Positions 48,236-57,704 of a stretch of 64,000 nt of DNA are shown here, piece by piece. Source of the stretch: Flavobacterium johnsoniae (GTDB taxonomy: Bacteria; Bacteroidota; Bacteroidia; Flavobacteriales; Flavobacteriaceae). The translations under genes and the position numbers were made by a program. Position 1 is the first letter of the stretch. Every line of letters starts with the position of its first letter. The DNA is taken from NCBI RefSeq assembly GCF_030388325.1, contig NZ_CP103794.1, forward strand, positions 3,968,001 to 4,032,000, in the 5' to 3' direction. The notes beneath the pieces were generated by a model, which was not told the DNA's origin, searched no databases, and was given only the letters and a program-made list of their open reading frames with translations.

Positions 48236-51200
48236 TTAAAGGGAAACATTAACTCCAACTGAGAAGGTTTTTGACAACGGATAAACATTACCATTTTGCC
48301 CAACCTTATCAAGAGTTTCTGGATCAAACATGTCTGGAATATCGGTCAATGTCCAAATGTTTTCTGCCGAAAAATAAAATCTTACGTTTGTCATCCCAAA
48401 CTTTTCAACAGTTTTAGAGGGCAATGTATATCCTAACTGTAAATTTTTCAGTCTCATATAAGCGGCGTTGATAAGATATCTAGATTGTGTTTTTTGGTTT
48501 TTATCTTGTCCTACAACTGGACGCGGATAATAAGAATCGAGATTCAAACCAAGCGGACTACTGGCATCATCTCTGAAATAATCCAAATGCTGTTCTAAAC
48601 CACTAGAATCCCAAACACTGCCTCTCATTCCCCAAAAAAGTGTGGTATTGTTCCAATAATCTCTTTTTCCGACTCCCTGAAAAAATGCTCTAAAATCAAA
48701 GCCTTTATAATTTGCGCCTAAATCGAGACCAAAAGTGTATCGTGGTGTGCTGTTTCCAATTTTAACCAAATCTCCATGATTACTAAGTGTATTCGCTCCA
48801 TTATTAATTACACCATCTCCGTTTACATCTCGATACATAATATCTCCAGCATCCCAATTATTCCCAAGACTGTTTTGTCCACCGTTTGGCAGGGAATTTA
48901 AATGAGCATCCATTTCTGCCTTTGTTTTAGCAATACCAATAGTTTGATATCCCCAAATATTTCCATCTAATTGCCCTTGAATATACGTTCCTAAATCCCC
49001 TGTCAAGTTTGGATATCTTGTAATTTTGGTCTGATTGTCTGCAAGCAAGCCTGTAATACTATAACCGAATCCGTTTGCTAATTTTTGTTTCCATGTAATA
49101 TTCATATCAAAACCATAAGTTTCCAAATCGGTATTATTTGATTTTGGAACAGCTGTTCCCAATATAACAGGTAATTCACGAGCTGGACCTATCATGTTTT
49201 TTGTTGAACGATTAAAGTAATCAAAGGAACCGGTAAGCTTATTTCCAAATAAAGCAAAATCAACTCCTACGTCCCATGTTCGAACAGTTTCCCAAGTTAA
49301 TGCCTGGTCAATTAAATTTGGTGCGGTAGCTGTATTCGGTCTGCTGCCATTTACTAACCATGATCCATTGGCAATTCCTACAGGCATCGTTGTATAAGTC
49401 GGATACCAATTTTTTGTGTCTTGATTGGCTAAAGAACCGTACGATCCTCTAAATTTCAACATTCCCACAACATTTTCCAGTGGTTTCCAAAAATCTTCTT
49501 TGGCCACATTCCATCCTACAGATACCGAAGGCGACCATACCCATCTACTGTCAGAACGAAAGCGTGAAGAACCATCATAACGAAGATTACCTTCAATGAG
49601 ATAACGCCCGTCATAATTATAGTTGATACGTCCAAAATAACCGTTAATCGCCCAATCACCATACTTTCCGTTTACATTTGGCGGAACAAGTTTTCCGTAA
49701 AAATCAGTTCCTGAAGTAGCATCAATTACGGGAATATTAGGAACAATGATTCCCTGTCTTGTGGCACCAAGTTCTCTATTATCAGTAGATTCAGCCTGCA
49801 TTCCTAAAAGTCCAGTAAAATGATGTTTCCCGAAACTTTTATTATAATCTGTATAAAAATTAGAGTTGAAATAATCCTCTTTGTAAGCATCTTCGTGAAT
49901 TTCAGATTTGCTGTCGGCCACGTATGGATTTCCTGCAACATCATGATTGTATGTCATTTGAAGATCCCAATGCTGAAAAGTATTGATTGTTTTATAAGTA
50001 AAATCCCATTTCAGTTTCCAGTCGGGAGTTAATTTAAAAACTAAATTTAACTGCTGTATAAAACTATCCGAAATTTTATTTTGTTGCCCGCCATCTCTAA
50101 GAGGTAGCGCTGGCGAAGGGCTGTCATACAAATAACCGTTAGGATCGTACAAAGGCAATACTGGCCATCCTTGACGCGCCAAATCGGCAAAAGTACCATC
50201 TGTCATATTGGTTGGTCTTGCATAATCTTCTCTTATAAAACGATTGGTATAACTTAGAGAAAGCCATTTAAATAAATCAGCATTAATTCGTATTGATGTA
50301 TTATATCTTTTATATTGATCTCCATTAAATCTCATAAAACCAGGCTGATCTAAATATGCCCCCGATATGAAATAAGTAAGTCCTTCTTTGCCTCCGCTTA
50401 TGCTTAGATTGGTTTCTTGTGAAATTACAGAAGGTTTAAAAATTGCTTTATACCAGTCAACATTATCATTTCCTTGATCGTAGCCGTCTGCCCACCTAGT
50501 AGGATCGCCGGCTCTGGTTGGTATTGTGTTTGTAATTTTACCATCTTGAAAATCTTTTATTCGCTGTATACGCTCATCGGTAAAAAAAGGCGTATATCCC
50601 GCATTTAGGAATCCATCATTAAAAAAAAGTGCAAAAGAATAAGAATCCAACATATTCGGAATTGTAACAGGACTGCTGATTCTAGTGCTGGTATTTATAT
50701 TTACAATAGTTTTTCCTGATTTTCCTTTTTTAGTTGTAATCAAAATGACACCAAAAGCTGCTCTTGATCCATAAATTGAAGAAGTAGACGCATCTTTTAG
50801 CACCGATATATTTTCTATATCACTTGGATTTACTGTATTAATATCTCCTTCGGCTCCGTCAATAAGAATAAGCGGATTAGCGTTTGATCCATCTCCAATA
50901 GTTCCTGTTCCACGAATATTAATTGCCGGTCTGCTGTCTAAGGTTCCACCGCCAGATTGTGTAATGTTTAAACCTGCGACTAAACCCTGCATTGCTTGAG
51001 CTGCATTTACAACAGGGCGGTTTTGTAATTCTTCACCATCAAGCTGACCAACGGCACCTGTAAGATTGGCTCTTTTCTGAACTCCATAACCTACAACAAT
51101 AACCTCATTTAATACATTTCTGTCTTCACTCAGCGTAACATTAATTTTAGATTTTTCATTTACCTTTATTTCCTGAGTTTTAAATCCTATATAAGAAAAT

Positions 51201-51751
51201 AACAGTGTAGATTCTCTACTAGAAACATCAATGCTATAATTTCCATCAAAATCCGTTGTTGTAGCATTATTTGAACCTTTTTCTGTTACGCCCACTCCAG
51301 GAATTGGAATTCCTTGCGCATCTGAAACATTTCCAGAAATCTTAATTGCTTGAGCTTGCTTCTTTGAAATTTCTGGCTTTTTATCTGTATCATTATTCGA
51401 TTTTAATACAATAAGGTTGTCTTTTATAATATACGACACATTTTTATTCTTAAATAAATTATCAAGAATTTGCGTTATCGGTTTGTTTTTCATCTTAATG
51501 GTTACCAATTCTTCGTCGTTTATTTTCTTGTTGTTATAAACAAAATTATAATTGGTATTTGACTGTATTTGAGCCAATACAGCACGTATTTTGACGTTTT
51601 CCATATTCAAAGTAACCTTCATATTCTGCGAATAGCCTCTACTGTGAATCTGAAAAACAGAAACTAATAAACATAAGATACTCAATTTCATAGTTTTATG
51701 TAATTGCAGGTAATAGAGTATTTTCATACCCATCCTATTGGTTTTTTTCAT
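48236..51751 (-). CDS. SusC/RagA-family TonB-dependent transporter with STN domain (PUL 3)
   Basis: A 1171-residue outer-membrane transporter: signal region (about 1-42), STN domain (about 45-115), carboxypeptidase-regulatory-like sandwich (about 135-215), plug (VIVVGYGVQKRANLTGAV; SVLKDASTSSIYGSRA) and beta-barrel. The last residues read GVNVSL, so the terminal residue is Leu rather than Phe. The STN domain should contact the FecR protein encoded 124 bases upstream and report substrate binding. Confidence 0.93.
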   Translation of the reverse strand: MKKTNRMGMKILYYLQLHKTMKLSILCLLVSVFQIHSRGYSQNMKVTLNMENVKIRAVLAQIQSNTNYNFVYNNKKINDEELVTIKMKNKPITQILDNLFKNKNVSYIIKDNLIVLKSNNDTDKKPEISKKQAQAIKISGNVSDAQGIPIPGVGVTEKGSNNATTTDFDGNYSIDVSSRESTLLFSYIGFKTQEIKVNEKSKINVTLSEDRNVLNEVIVVGYGVQKRANLTGAVGQLDGEELQNRPVVNAAQAMQGLVAGLNITQSGGGTLDSRPAINIRGTGTIGDGSNANPLILIDGAEGDINTVNPSDIENISVLKDASTSSIYGSRAAFGVILITTKKGKSGKTIVNINTSTRISSPVTIPNMLDSYSFALFFNDGFLNAGYTPFFTDERIQRIKDFQDGKITNTIPTRAGDPTRWADGYDQGNDNVDWYKAIFKPSVISQETNLSISGGKEGLTYFISGAYLDQPGFMRFNGDQYKRYNTSIRINADLFKWLSLSYTNRFIREDYARPTNMTDGTFADLARQGWPVLPLYDPNGYLYDSPSPALPLRDGGQQNKISDSFIQQLNLVFKLTPDWKLKWDFTYKTINTFQHWDLQMTYNHDVAGNPYVADSKSEIHEDAYKEDYFNSNFYTDYNKSFGKHHFTGLLGMQAESTDNRELGATRQGIIVPNIPVIDATSGTDFYGKLVPPNVNGKYGDWAINGYFGRINYNYDGRYLIEGNLRYDGSSRFRSDSRWVWSPSVSVGWNVAKEDFWKPLENVVGMLKFRGSYGSLANQDTKNWYPTYTTMPVGIANGSWLVNGSRPNTATAPNLIDQALTWETVRTWDVGVDFALFGNKLTGSFDYFNRSTKNMIGPARELPVILGTAVPKSNNTDLETYGFDMNITWKQKLANGFGYSITGLLADNQTKITRYPNLTGDLGTYIQGQLDGNIWGYQTIGIAKTKAEMDAHLNSLPNGGQNSLGNNWDAGDIMYRDVNGDGVINNGANTLSNHGDLVKIGNSTPRYTFGLDLGANYKGFDFRAFFQGVGKRDYWNNTTLFWGMRGSVWDSSGLEQHLDYFRDDASSPLGLNLDSYYPRPVVGQDKNQKTQSRYLINAAYMRLKNLQLGYTLPSKTVEKFGMTNVRFYFSAENIWTLTDIPDMFDPETLDKVGQNGNVYPLSKTFSVGVNVSL

Positions 51752-51875
51752 AATTTTGGTTGTTGTTTAGTTAACTTTTAAAAGGTTGATTATTTAATTA
51801 AATCGGGAAATTTTGGCCAATTTTCCGATTTGCTTTTTATTGTTGTTTTTTCTTCATAGGCAACTGATTTTAAGA

Positions 51876-53000
51876 TTAATAGATAATAACTTTTTTGTTT
51901 TCTATTTTATAATTGAACTCGGTATCAACCTGAAACGTACTTAGAACCTGATCGATTGAAACATCTTCAAATTCAGCCGTGTATATCTGATTGTTAATCG
52001 TTTTATTTCTGTTTTCTATTTTAACTCCATAATATCTTTCGAGCTTAGTTATTATTTTGTCAAAAGGAAGCTGTGAGATGACTAAACCTTTTTTCATCCA
52101 TCTTGTTGCAATTGAAGTATCTACCTTAGAGAAATTGATTTTCTTACTTTTAGGATTCCACTCTGCTTCAAAGCCAGGTTTTAAAAATTGCGCTTTAGTT
52201 CCTCTTTCAGCCAATTTTACCGATCCTTCTACAAGCACAGTCTTGATGCTAACATCTTCAGGATAAGAACTCACGTTGAATTTGGTTCCAACAACCGTAA
52301 TGTCCAACTGATTAACATTAACAATAAAAGGGTGTTTTTTATCTTTGCTAACTTCAAAAAAAGCTTCCCCTGTAAGCTTTACTTTTCTGAAATTTTCCAA
52401 AGAAAATACGGTAGGAAATTTTAAGGAAGAACCTGCATTCATGTGCACTAGAGTTCCATCAGCTAATCGTACATTAAAAGTTTTACCGTTTGGAACTTTC
52501 AAACAATTATACGCTGTTTCATTTCGCTTAGCAGCTTTGGTATAATCTATTTCATTACCAGTTTTTTTTCCAAGAAAATTACCATCTTCATCCAGTATAT
52601 CTTGCTGATTTTGATCTGAAAGTGAAATGATATTCCCATTTCCCATATCCAGAGTAACAGCATGTGGATCAATGACATTATTATGATTTGAATTTGAGAA
52701 TTGCCAAACACTATAACCACCAACTATAAAAATTAAACCGATGGCCGCATATTTCATGACCGTTTTTATGGAGCGTCTTTTTCTTTTGGATTTAAAATTT
52801 GATAGCACCTTATCAAATGCAACAGAAGAATCTATGGCAGAAATATCAGGGGTTTTTCCTGTTTTGAGCTTAATTAATTCAAGTCGTTTATAAAGCTCCC
52901 TATTTTCAGAAGAAGACTCGTACCATTCTGTAAAAAATTGCTTTTCTACTGTATTTAGCTGTTCATTTAATTTTTTGATTATAATCTCTGCTATATCCAT
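51876..53000 (-). CDS. FecR-family anti-sigma factor (PUL 3)
   Basis: A 374-residue membrane regulator. The N-terminal cytoplasmic part is about 80 residues, a helix lies at about 83-102 (KYAAIGLIFIVGGYSVWQF), the periplasmic FecR domain at about 165-265 (GKTFNVRLADGTLVHMNAGSSLKFP) and a DUF4974 domain ends the chain. It sits between its sigma factor (75 bases upstream) and the STN-SusC gene. Expected role: sequester the sigma factor until SusC signals substrate. Confidence 0.92.
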   Translation of the reverse strand: MDIAEIIIKKLNEQLNTVEKQFFTEWYESSSENRELYKRLELIKLKTGKTPDISAIDSSVAFDKVLSNFKSKRKRRSIKTVMKYAAIGLIFIVGGYSVWQFSNSNHNNVIDPHAVTLDMGNGNIISLSDQNQQDILDEDGNFLGKKTGNEIDYTKAAKRNETAYNCLKVPNGKTFNVRLADGTLVHMNAGSSLKFPTVFSLENFRKVKLTGEAFFEVSKDKKHPFIVNVNQLDITVVGTKFNVSSYPEDVSIKTVLVEGSVKLAERGTKAQFLKPGFEAEWNPKSKKINFSKVDTSIATRWMKKGLVISQLPFDKIITKLERYYGVKIENRNKTINNQIYTAEFEDVSIDQVLSTFQVDTEFNYKIENKKVIIY

Positions 53001-53075
53001 TTTGATAAGTATTTAAGTAGGTCTGATATAAAGACCTTTAATACGACAAAACGGGTAGTGAGAAAATTAAAAAAA

Positions 53076-53612
53076 TTAAAAAAAGATTTTTGTTAAAGCA
53101 ATAACAAGCAATAAAAACTGATCTTGAAGTACAGATCTTAAGGTTTTATAGCTTTTTTTTAAGTGATATTTTACCGTATTGATTGAAATATTAAGTGTTT
53201 CTGCAGCGGTTTCATATTTTAAACCTTCGATAACACATAATTCAAACACTCGTTTAGATTGATCTGGCAAAGTATCGACCATGTCTAAAATATAAGTGTT
53301 TCTTTCGTAATTAATTAAATTTTCCTCGTGCGAAACTTCAAAAATATCATTATCTAAAATTGTCGAAGTTCTTTTACTTTTTTTAAGACGCTTGATGCTA
53401 TTATTTTTAACAGCAATGAAAATGTAACTTTTAAGATTTAGTATTTCATTTGAATTGTTTAATTGTGTCAAAACCTTCTCTACAACATCCTGTACAACAT
53501 CTTCGGCTTCATCCATATCTTCCAAGTAGCTAAAAGAAACCAGACACCATTCACGATAATGGGCATGAAATAAATATTCTATATTCTCTGAAGTAAAGCG
53601 CTCCATTTTCAA
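53076..53612 (-). CDS. ECF RNA polymerase sigma factor (PUL 3)
   Basis: A 178-residue FecI-like sigma factor. Region 2 includes DEAEDVVQDVVEKVLTQL and SYIFIAVKNNSIKRLKKSK; region 4 has the HTH YETAAETLNISINTVKYHLKKSYKTLR. The N-terminus could be Met1 or Met3. It leads the sigma-FecR-SusC-SusD-GH2 group and should direct RNA polymerase to the promoter of that group when released by FecR. Confidence 0.94.
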   Translation of the reverse strand: MKMERFTSENIEYLFHAHYREWCLVSFSYLEDMDEAEDVVQDVVEKVLTQLNNSNEILNLKSYIFIAVKNNSIKRLKKSKRTSTILDNDIFEVSHEENLINYERNTYILDMVDTLPDQSKRVFELCVIEGLKYETAAETLNISINTVKYHLKKSYKTLRSVLQDQFLLLVIALTKIFF

Positions 53613-54029
53613 GTCTTATTAAATATTTCACAATAAATATTTTTTTAAAATTTGTCTGGGTTTCAAATTTCATATAATACTCGCAAAAGAAATGCAAGTG
53701 TACAAACTTAATAAAACGTTTTAGCAAAAACGAATACAATTATATATTTCCTAAAAAAATTACAATTAAAAAACATATATCGTTTTTAATATCAATTATA
53801 TTAAAATATCAACAACAAAAACCTCTTAAAATTATTTTATATTCAATGATTTCGTTATCAAGAATTGCAAATGCATAAGTGTAATCAATTCCCTATATAA
53901 ACGGTAATACAAATCATAAAACAGCGAGTTTTTTCCTTAAAATAATTGTAAAAAAAATAATTCAGAACTCTATTTAAAAAAAAAGCAGATCAAACTCTGA
54001 TCTGCTTTCTTAATCTTAAGTAAAAAATA
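53613..54029. other. Intergenic region upstream of the PUL 3 sigma gene
   Basis: A 417-base AT-rich spacer with the DUF1080 terminator at its right end. CAAACTTA at 53703-53710 reads TAAGTTTG on the minus strand and fits a -7 box, but no TTTG stands at the proper distance. No gene is seen. Confidence 0.4.
53982..54008 (-). terminator. Terminator of the oxidoreductase-DUF1080 operon
   Basis: A perfect 11-base stem (AAAGCAGATCA/TGATCTGCTTT) with a 5-base loop, followed on the minus strand by a long T run. It lies 21 bases after the DUF1080 stop and separates that operon from the PUL 3 sigma gene. Confidence 0.9.
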
Positions 54030-55397
54030 TTATTGTAATTCTTTGATTTTAATACTTCTAAAACTTACTTCGTTACCATGATCTTGTATCAAAATATGCC
54101 CTTTTTCTGCTTCTCCAAAATTTGGCCATATTTTGTATTTGCTTTGCGCCACCAAATCACGGAATGCTTGCGAGCCTCTGTCATATTCTAAAACTTTAAC
54201 GCCATTTAGATAATGTTCGACATGATTATTAGGATAAACAATCACTCTTCCTGTATTCCAATTTCCAGGCTTACGGAAAAAACGTTCTATTTTTTTAGCT
54301 TTAATTAAATCATAAAGCGAAGCAAGTGTACGATTGCCATCTCTGCCTAATTTTGCATCAGGGTGAACATCATCATCAAGTAATTGATATTCTAATCCTA
54401 TTGCAGAACCTTTACTTTGTTCATTTAATGTTACAAAATATTTTATACCGCTATTAGCACCTTTTGTTAGTTTAAAATCAAATGATAAATCAAATGCCTC
54501 ATATTCATTTTTACTCACAATATCTCCTCCGTTCGTAGACTCATCTCCATTTGATGCCATTACCTGCAAGATGCCTTCTTTCACTTTCCATCCTTTTTCT
54601 GGAAAAGTATTTTTATGAGCTCCAACCCAGCCATTTGTCGTTTTTCCATCAAACAATAATTTCCAGCCATTTTGCTCTTCGTATGAAGTTAATTTATTAG
54701 GAGTCAAACCCGCAACATAAACTCCTTTTGGAAAAGGAAGTTCTTTTATGTTTTTAGTCTGAACCCTAATATTTTTCCAATAAATTTTAATGCCAGCATC
54801 TTTAGCTTTTCCAATAGCATGAACTTGCAACGCAATAATTCCCTGATTTGCAGATAAAGTATCTACCAGAAAAGAAACTGGCTGATCATCAAGCCATGTT
54901 TTTACCTTCTGACCAATACATTCAATACGAACCTTGTGAAAAACATTAGGAGTAAAAAGAATTTGTCCTTTTGGATTGTTCGAAACTGGATAAAGCCATT
55001 CTCTTCGTCCTTCATCGTAGATTCCGCCGCTCCATTTTCTGGAAGTCGGATCTACATCATATTGATATCCATAAACTTTTCCTTTTCCGTCATTGGCTTT
55101 TGGATCAAAATTACTTTTAAACTGTACTCCAGAATTAGAAATACTATCAGACATCATGGTTTCCATTTCCAGTACAAAGTCTCCTGTTATGCGTGTATCA
55201 GATGCCAGAAAAGAATTTGGCGATTTATCTACCGTAGTACCAACGATCATTCCGTTTTCTACGTTATAATTGGCAGAACCTGTGAGCTGTTTCCATCCAT
55301 TCAACGTTTTTCCATCAAATAACGATTGCCAGTTACCAGATTGTGCGTTGCAAAATAATGCTGTAAATAAAAAAAAGAGTGTTGCAATTTGTTTCAT
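54030..55397 (-). CDS. Double DUF1080 (3-keto-glycoside hydrolase/lyase-type) protein
   Basis: A 455-residue exported protein with a signal peptide ending CNAQ (residue 19) and two concanavalin-like DUF1080 domains (about 22-213 and 240-453). Both open with the same pattern (WQSLFDGKTLNGWKQ and WKLLFDGKTTNGWVG). DUF1080 proteins have been linked to cleavage of 3-keto-glycosides made by Gfo/Idh/MocA dehydrogenases in Bacteroides-type loci. This gene ends an operon with two such dehydrogenases, which supports that role. Whether both domains are active cannot be judged by eye. Confidence 0.85.
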   Translation of the reverse strand: MKQIATLFFLFTALFCNAQSGNWQSLFDGKTLNGWKQLTGSANYNVENGMIVGTTVDKSPNSFLASDTRITGDFVLEMETMMSDSISNSGVQFKSNFDPKANDGKGKVYGYQYDVDPTSRKWSGGIYDEGRREWLYPVSNNPKGQILFTPNVFHKVRIECIGQKVKTWLDDQPVSFLVDTLSANQGIIALQVHAIGKAKDAGIKIYWKNIRVQTKNIKELPFPKGVYVAGLTPNKLTSYEEQNGWKLLFDGKTTNGWVGAHKNTFPEKGWKVKEGILQVMASNGDESTNGGDIVSKNEYEAFDLSFDFKLTKGANSGIKYFVTLNEQSKGSAIGLEYQLLDDDVHPDAKLGRDGNRTLASLYDLIKAKKIERFFRKPGNWNTGRVIVYPNNHVEHYLNGVKVLEYDRGSQAFRDLVAQSKYKIWPNFGEAEKGHILIQDHGNEVSFRSIKIKELQ

Positions 55398-55409
55398 TCT
55401 ATATGAGGT

Positions 55410-56624
55410 TTAGATATTAGTAAGATTAAATTCAGGTTTCCATTTTTGGATGGAATCTTCATATATTGATTTATTCATTAAGTGTACGCAGAAAGCAGTA
55501 GTAGCGCCTGTAATGACATTCGATGCTGGCAAACTTCCTTCATTAATCGTTTTATAAAATTCCTGAAGAGCGTACCAACTTCCATCTTTTGATTTCTCTT
55601 TCAAAATTGGAATACCACCATCATTGTTCCATTCAATTTTTGTAGCGCCAGTAACGCCATCGACAACTTCCAGTTCTTTTCTTGTTTCTTTTTCAGGAAA
55701 GAAAACACCTTCATCTACCAATAATTGAATTGTACCTTTTGTTCCTTTAATTTTAAATAAATAATCGTCTTTTGCATTACTGCAAGTAGCACCGAAATTT
55801 CCAATCATACCTTCTTTACTATATCGAAGAATAGTCTGAACGTTATCATAAGTTTCTCTGCCATCTTTATAATAATCTATTCCGCCCGTTCCGATTATTT
55901 CGTCAGGATGTGTGTTGAAAGCCCAGTTTATAAAATCTACCTGATGAGACAAAAGTTCGGCTGGTAATCCTCCAGAATATTCTTTGTACATGCGCCAATT
56001 TATTTGTCTGTCAGTACAGCCTGAAGGAACAGGTCTTCGCCAGCTTGCATTACGATCCCAACGACAATCAATTTGTGTAACCTTTCCAAGATAATTTTTA
56101 TCAATCATCTCTTTTACTTTAAAATAAAGCGGTGTGTATCGGTATTGGTGTCCAACTTGCAATACTTGCTTCGGATGCTGTTTCATTAAATTAACCAAAG
56201 CAAGCGCCTGATTGGCATCATAAGTCATTGTTTTTTCGAGATAAACATGCTTACCAGCTTTAATTGCAGCCGATGCTATTTCGAAATGAAGATATAATGG
56301 CACAGCAATAATTACAGCATCAATTTTTTTGTCATCCAAAACTTTACGGTAATCTGTTTCGTACTTTAAATTATTTGCTTTGTTGATTGTTTTTGCCTGA
56401 TCAAGTCTAAAAGGCAAAACATCACAGACAGATTTAAGCGTAAATTCATTAGGCATTTCTTTAAGAACAAAACTTAATCCGTTTCCTCTGTCGCCGCATC
56501 CAATTACTGCAACAGCAATATTTTTTTTCTTTTCATTTAAAACTGTTGCTTGTAAAATCTGTTGGTGCAGTAACAAACCGGTTGTGAATAAGCCAGTCTG
56601 GCGTATAAAATCTCTGCGTTTCAT
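55410..56624 (-). CDS. Gfo/Idh/MocA-family oxidoreductase (exported)
   Basis: A 404-residue NAD(P)-dependent dehydrogenase. The N-terminus (KRRDFIRQTGLFTTGLLL) is a Tat-like or Sec-like signal. The Rossmann motif is VIGCGDRGNG (about 40-49), and the usual EKP at the active-site loop reads EKT here (VYLEKTM). The C-terminal alpha/beta domain contains a conserved His in the GGLPAELLSHQVDFINW stretch. Its gene is 12 bases from the DUF1080 gene, and in this setting the likely reaction is oxidation of a sugar C3 hydroxyl. The substrate is inferred only. Confidence 0.9.
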   Translation of the reverse strand: MKRRDFIRQTGLFTTGLLLHQQILQATVLNEKKKNIAVAVIGCGDRGNGLSFVLKEMPNEFTLKSVCDVLPFRLDQAKTINKANNLKYETDYRKVLDDKKIDAVIIAVPLYLHFEIASAAIKAGKHVYLEKTMTYDANQALALVNLMKQHPKQVLQVGHQYRYTPLYFKVKEMIDKNYLGKVTQIDCRWDRNASWRRPVPSGCTDRQINWRMYKEYSGGLPAELLSHQVDFINWAFNTHPDEIIGTGGIDYYKDGRETYDNVQTILRYSKEGMIGNFGATCSNAKDDYLFKIKGTKGTIQLLVDEGVFFPEKETRKELEVVDGVTGATKIEWNNDGGIPILKEKSKDGSWYALQEFYKTINEGSLPASNVITGATTAFCVHLMNKSIYEDSIQKWKPEFNLTNI

Positions 56625-56642
56625 GTGGTTTATTAATAATAG

Positions 56643-57662
56643 TTAGTCATTTTTTAATTGTAAAAAAGCACTGCTGGCTTTTTTAGAAATAGTTCCAGAA
56701 CTATTCTTATAAATAAAATAAGCCGCAATGTCTTTTCTTTTTTCAACAAAATCCATTGCCTTTTCGAGTCCCATCAGCATTAGAGCATTATCATAAGCAT
56801 CAGCAGTTATAGCATCTTCTGCATATACTGTAACGCTAATGAGTTCATTATCTTGCGGAAAACCTGTTTTAGGATTTATAAGATGCGTAATTTTTCGGCC
56901 ATTACTTTCATGAAATTTTCTGTAGCTTCCAGATGTTGTGATAGCTCCTTTATTTAGTTTTACAATTTCATTAAAAGACTGAAAATCAAATTCATCTTCT
57001 GTAGGCGATTCAATTCCAATTTTCATTTTCTCGCCAGAAGGCTTTTTTGTTCCTTTTACTCTTATCTCTCCTCCTAATTCAACAACATAATCATTGATTT
57101 TATATTGTTCTAGCAAATCTGCCAAAACATCAACACTATAACCTTGCGCTATTCCATCGAGATCGATTTTTACGCATGGCTTTTTCTTAGAAAGATAATT
57201 TGCTTTCAATTCTATTAATTTGCTGCTTACACAATTTCTCAGCGAAAGTATTTCAGAATCATCTGGAATATTGTTTGACTTTGTTTTACCAAATCCCCAA
57301 ACTTCTACAAGAGGATAAATAGTTATATCAAAAAGTCCATCTGTATCTTTATTTACGATTAATGATTTTTTGATAACAGCAAGTAAATGATCATCCAGAA
57401 CAATTCCTTTTTCAGAATTATTAAACTGATTTATTTTTGAATAGTTTTTATATAATGAAAGTGAACTGTCCAGCTGAATTAATTTTTGATCAATTGTTTG
57501 TTTTGTGACAATACTGTCTTTTCCATAATAAACAATATTGTAAGTTGTTCCTTGAGCTTTACCTGAAATGACATATCGGTTCCATTCAGCAGGACAATAA
57601 GATGTTAAGCTGAATAGAAAAACAATAAAAATCAATAATTTATGTACTCGAATGTTTATCAA
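56643..57662 (-). CDS. apbE: ApbE-family FAD:protein FMN transferase
   Basis: A 339-residue exported flavin transferase that attaches FMN to Thr/Ser of extracytoplasmic proteins with an FMN-binding domain. After a signal peptide (about 1-25) the family motifs appear in order: GTTYNIVY, FDITIYPLV, KIDLDGIAQGYSVD, VVELGGEIRVKG, ITTSGSYRKF, HLINPKTG and ADAYDNALMLMG with the Mg-binding Asp. It lies between two sugar dehydrogenase genes with gaps of 42 and 18 bases, an unusual place for this gene. No FMN-binding target protein is encoded in the window. Confidence 0.94.
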   Translation of the reverse strand: MINIRVHKLLIFIVFLFSLTSYCPAEWNRYVISGKAQGTTYNIVYYGKDSIVTKQTIDQKLIQLDSSLSLYKNYSKINQFNNSEKGIVLDDHLLAVIKKSLIVNKDTDGLFDITIYPLVEVWGFGKTKSNNIPDDSEILSLRNCVSSKLIELKANYLSKKKPCVKIDLDGIAQGYSVDVLADLLEQYKINDYVVELGGEIRVKGTKKPSGEKMKIGIESPTEDEFDFQSFNEIVKLNKGAITTSGSYRKFHESNGRKITHLINPKTGFPQDNELISVTVYAEDAITADAYDNALMLMGLEKAMDFVEKRKDIAAYFIYKNSSGTISKKASSAFLQLKND

Positions 57663-57704
57663 TGGTCAATAATAAATTTGTTTTTTATTCTATTATAAAA
57701 AAGA

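Noticed and set aside
54936..55322. 128-residue plus-strand ORF inside the DUF1080 gene
   Set aside because: Antisense shadow; the minus frame carries the domain repeats and signal peptide.
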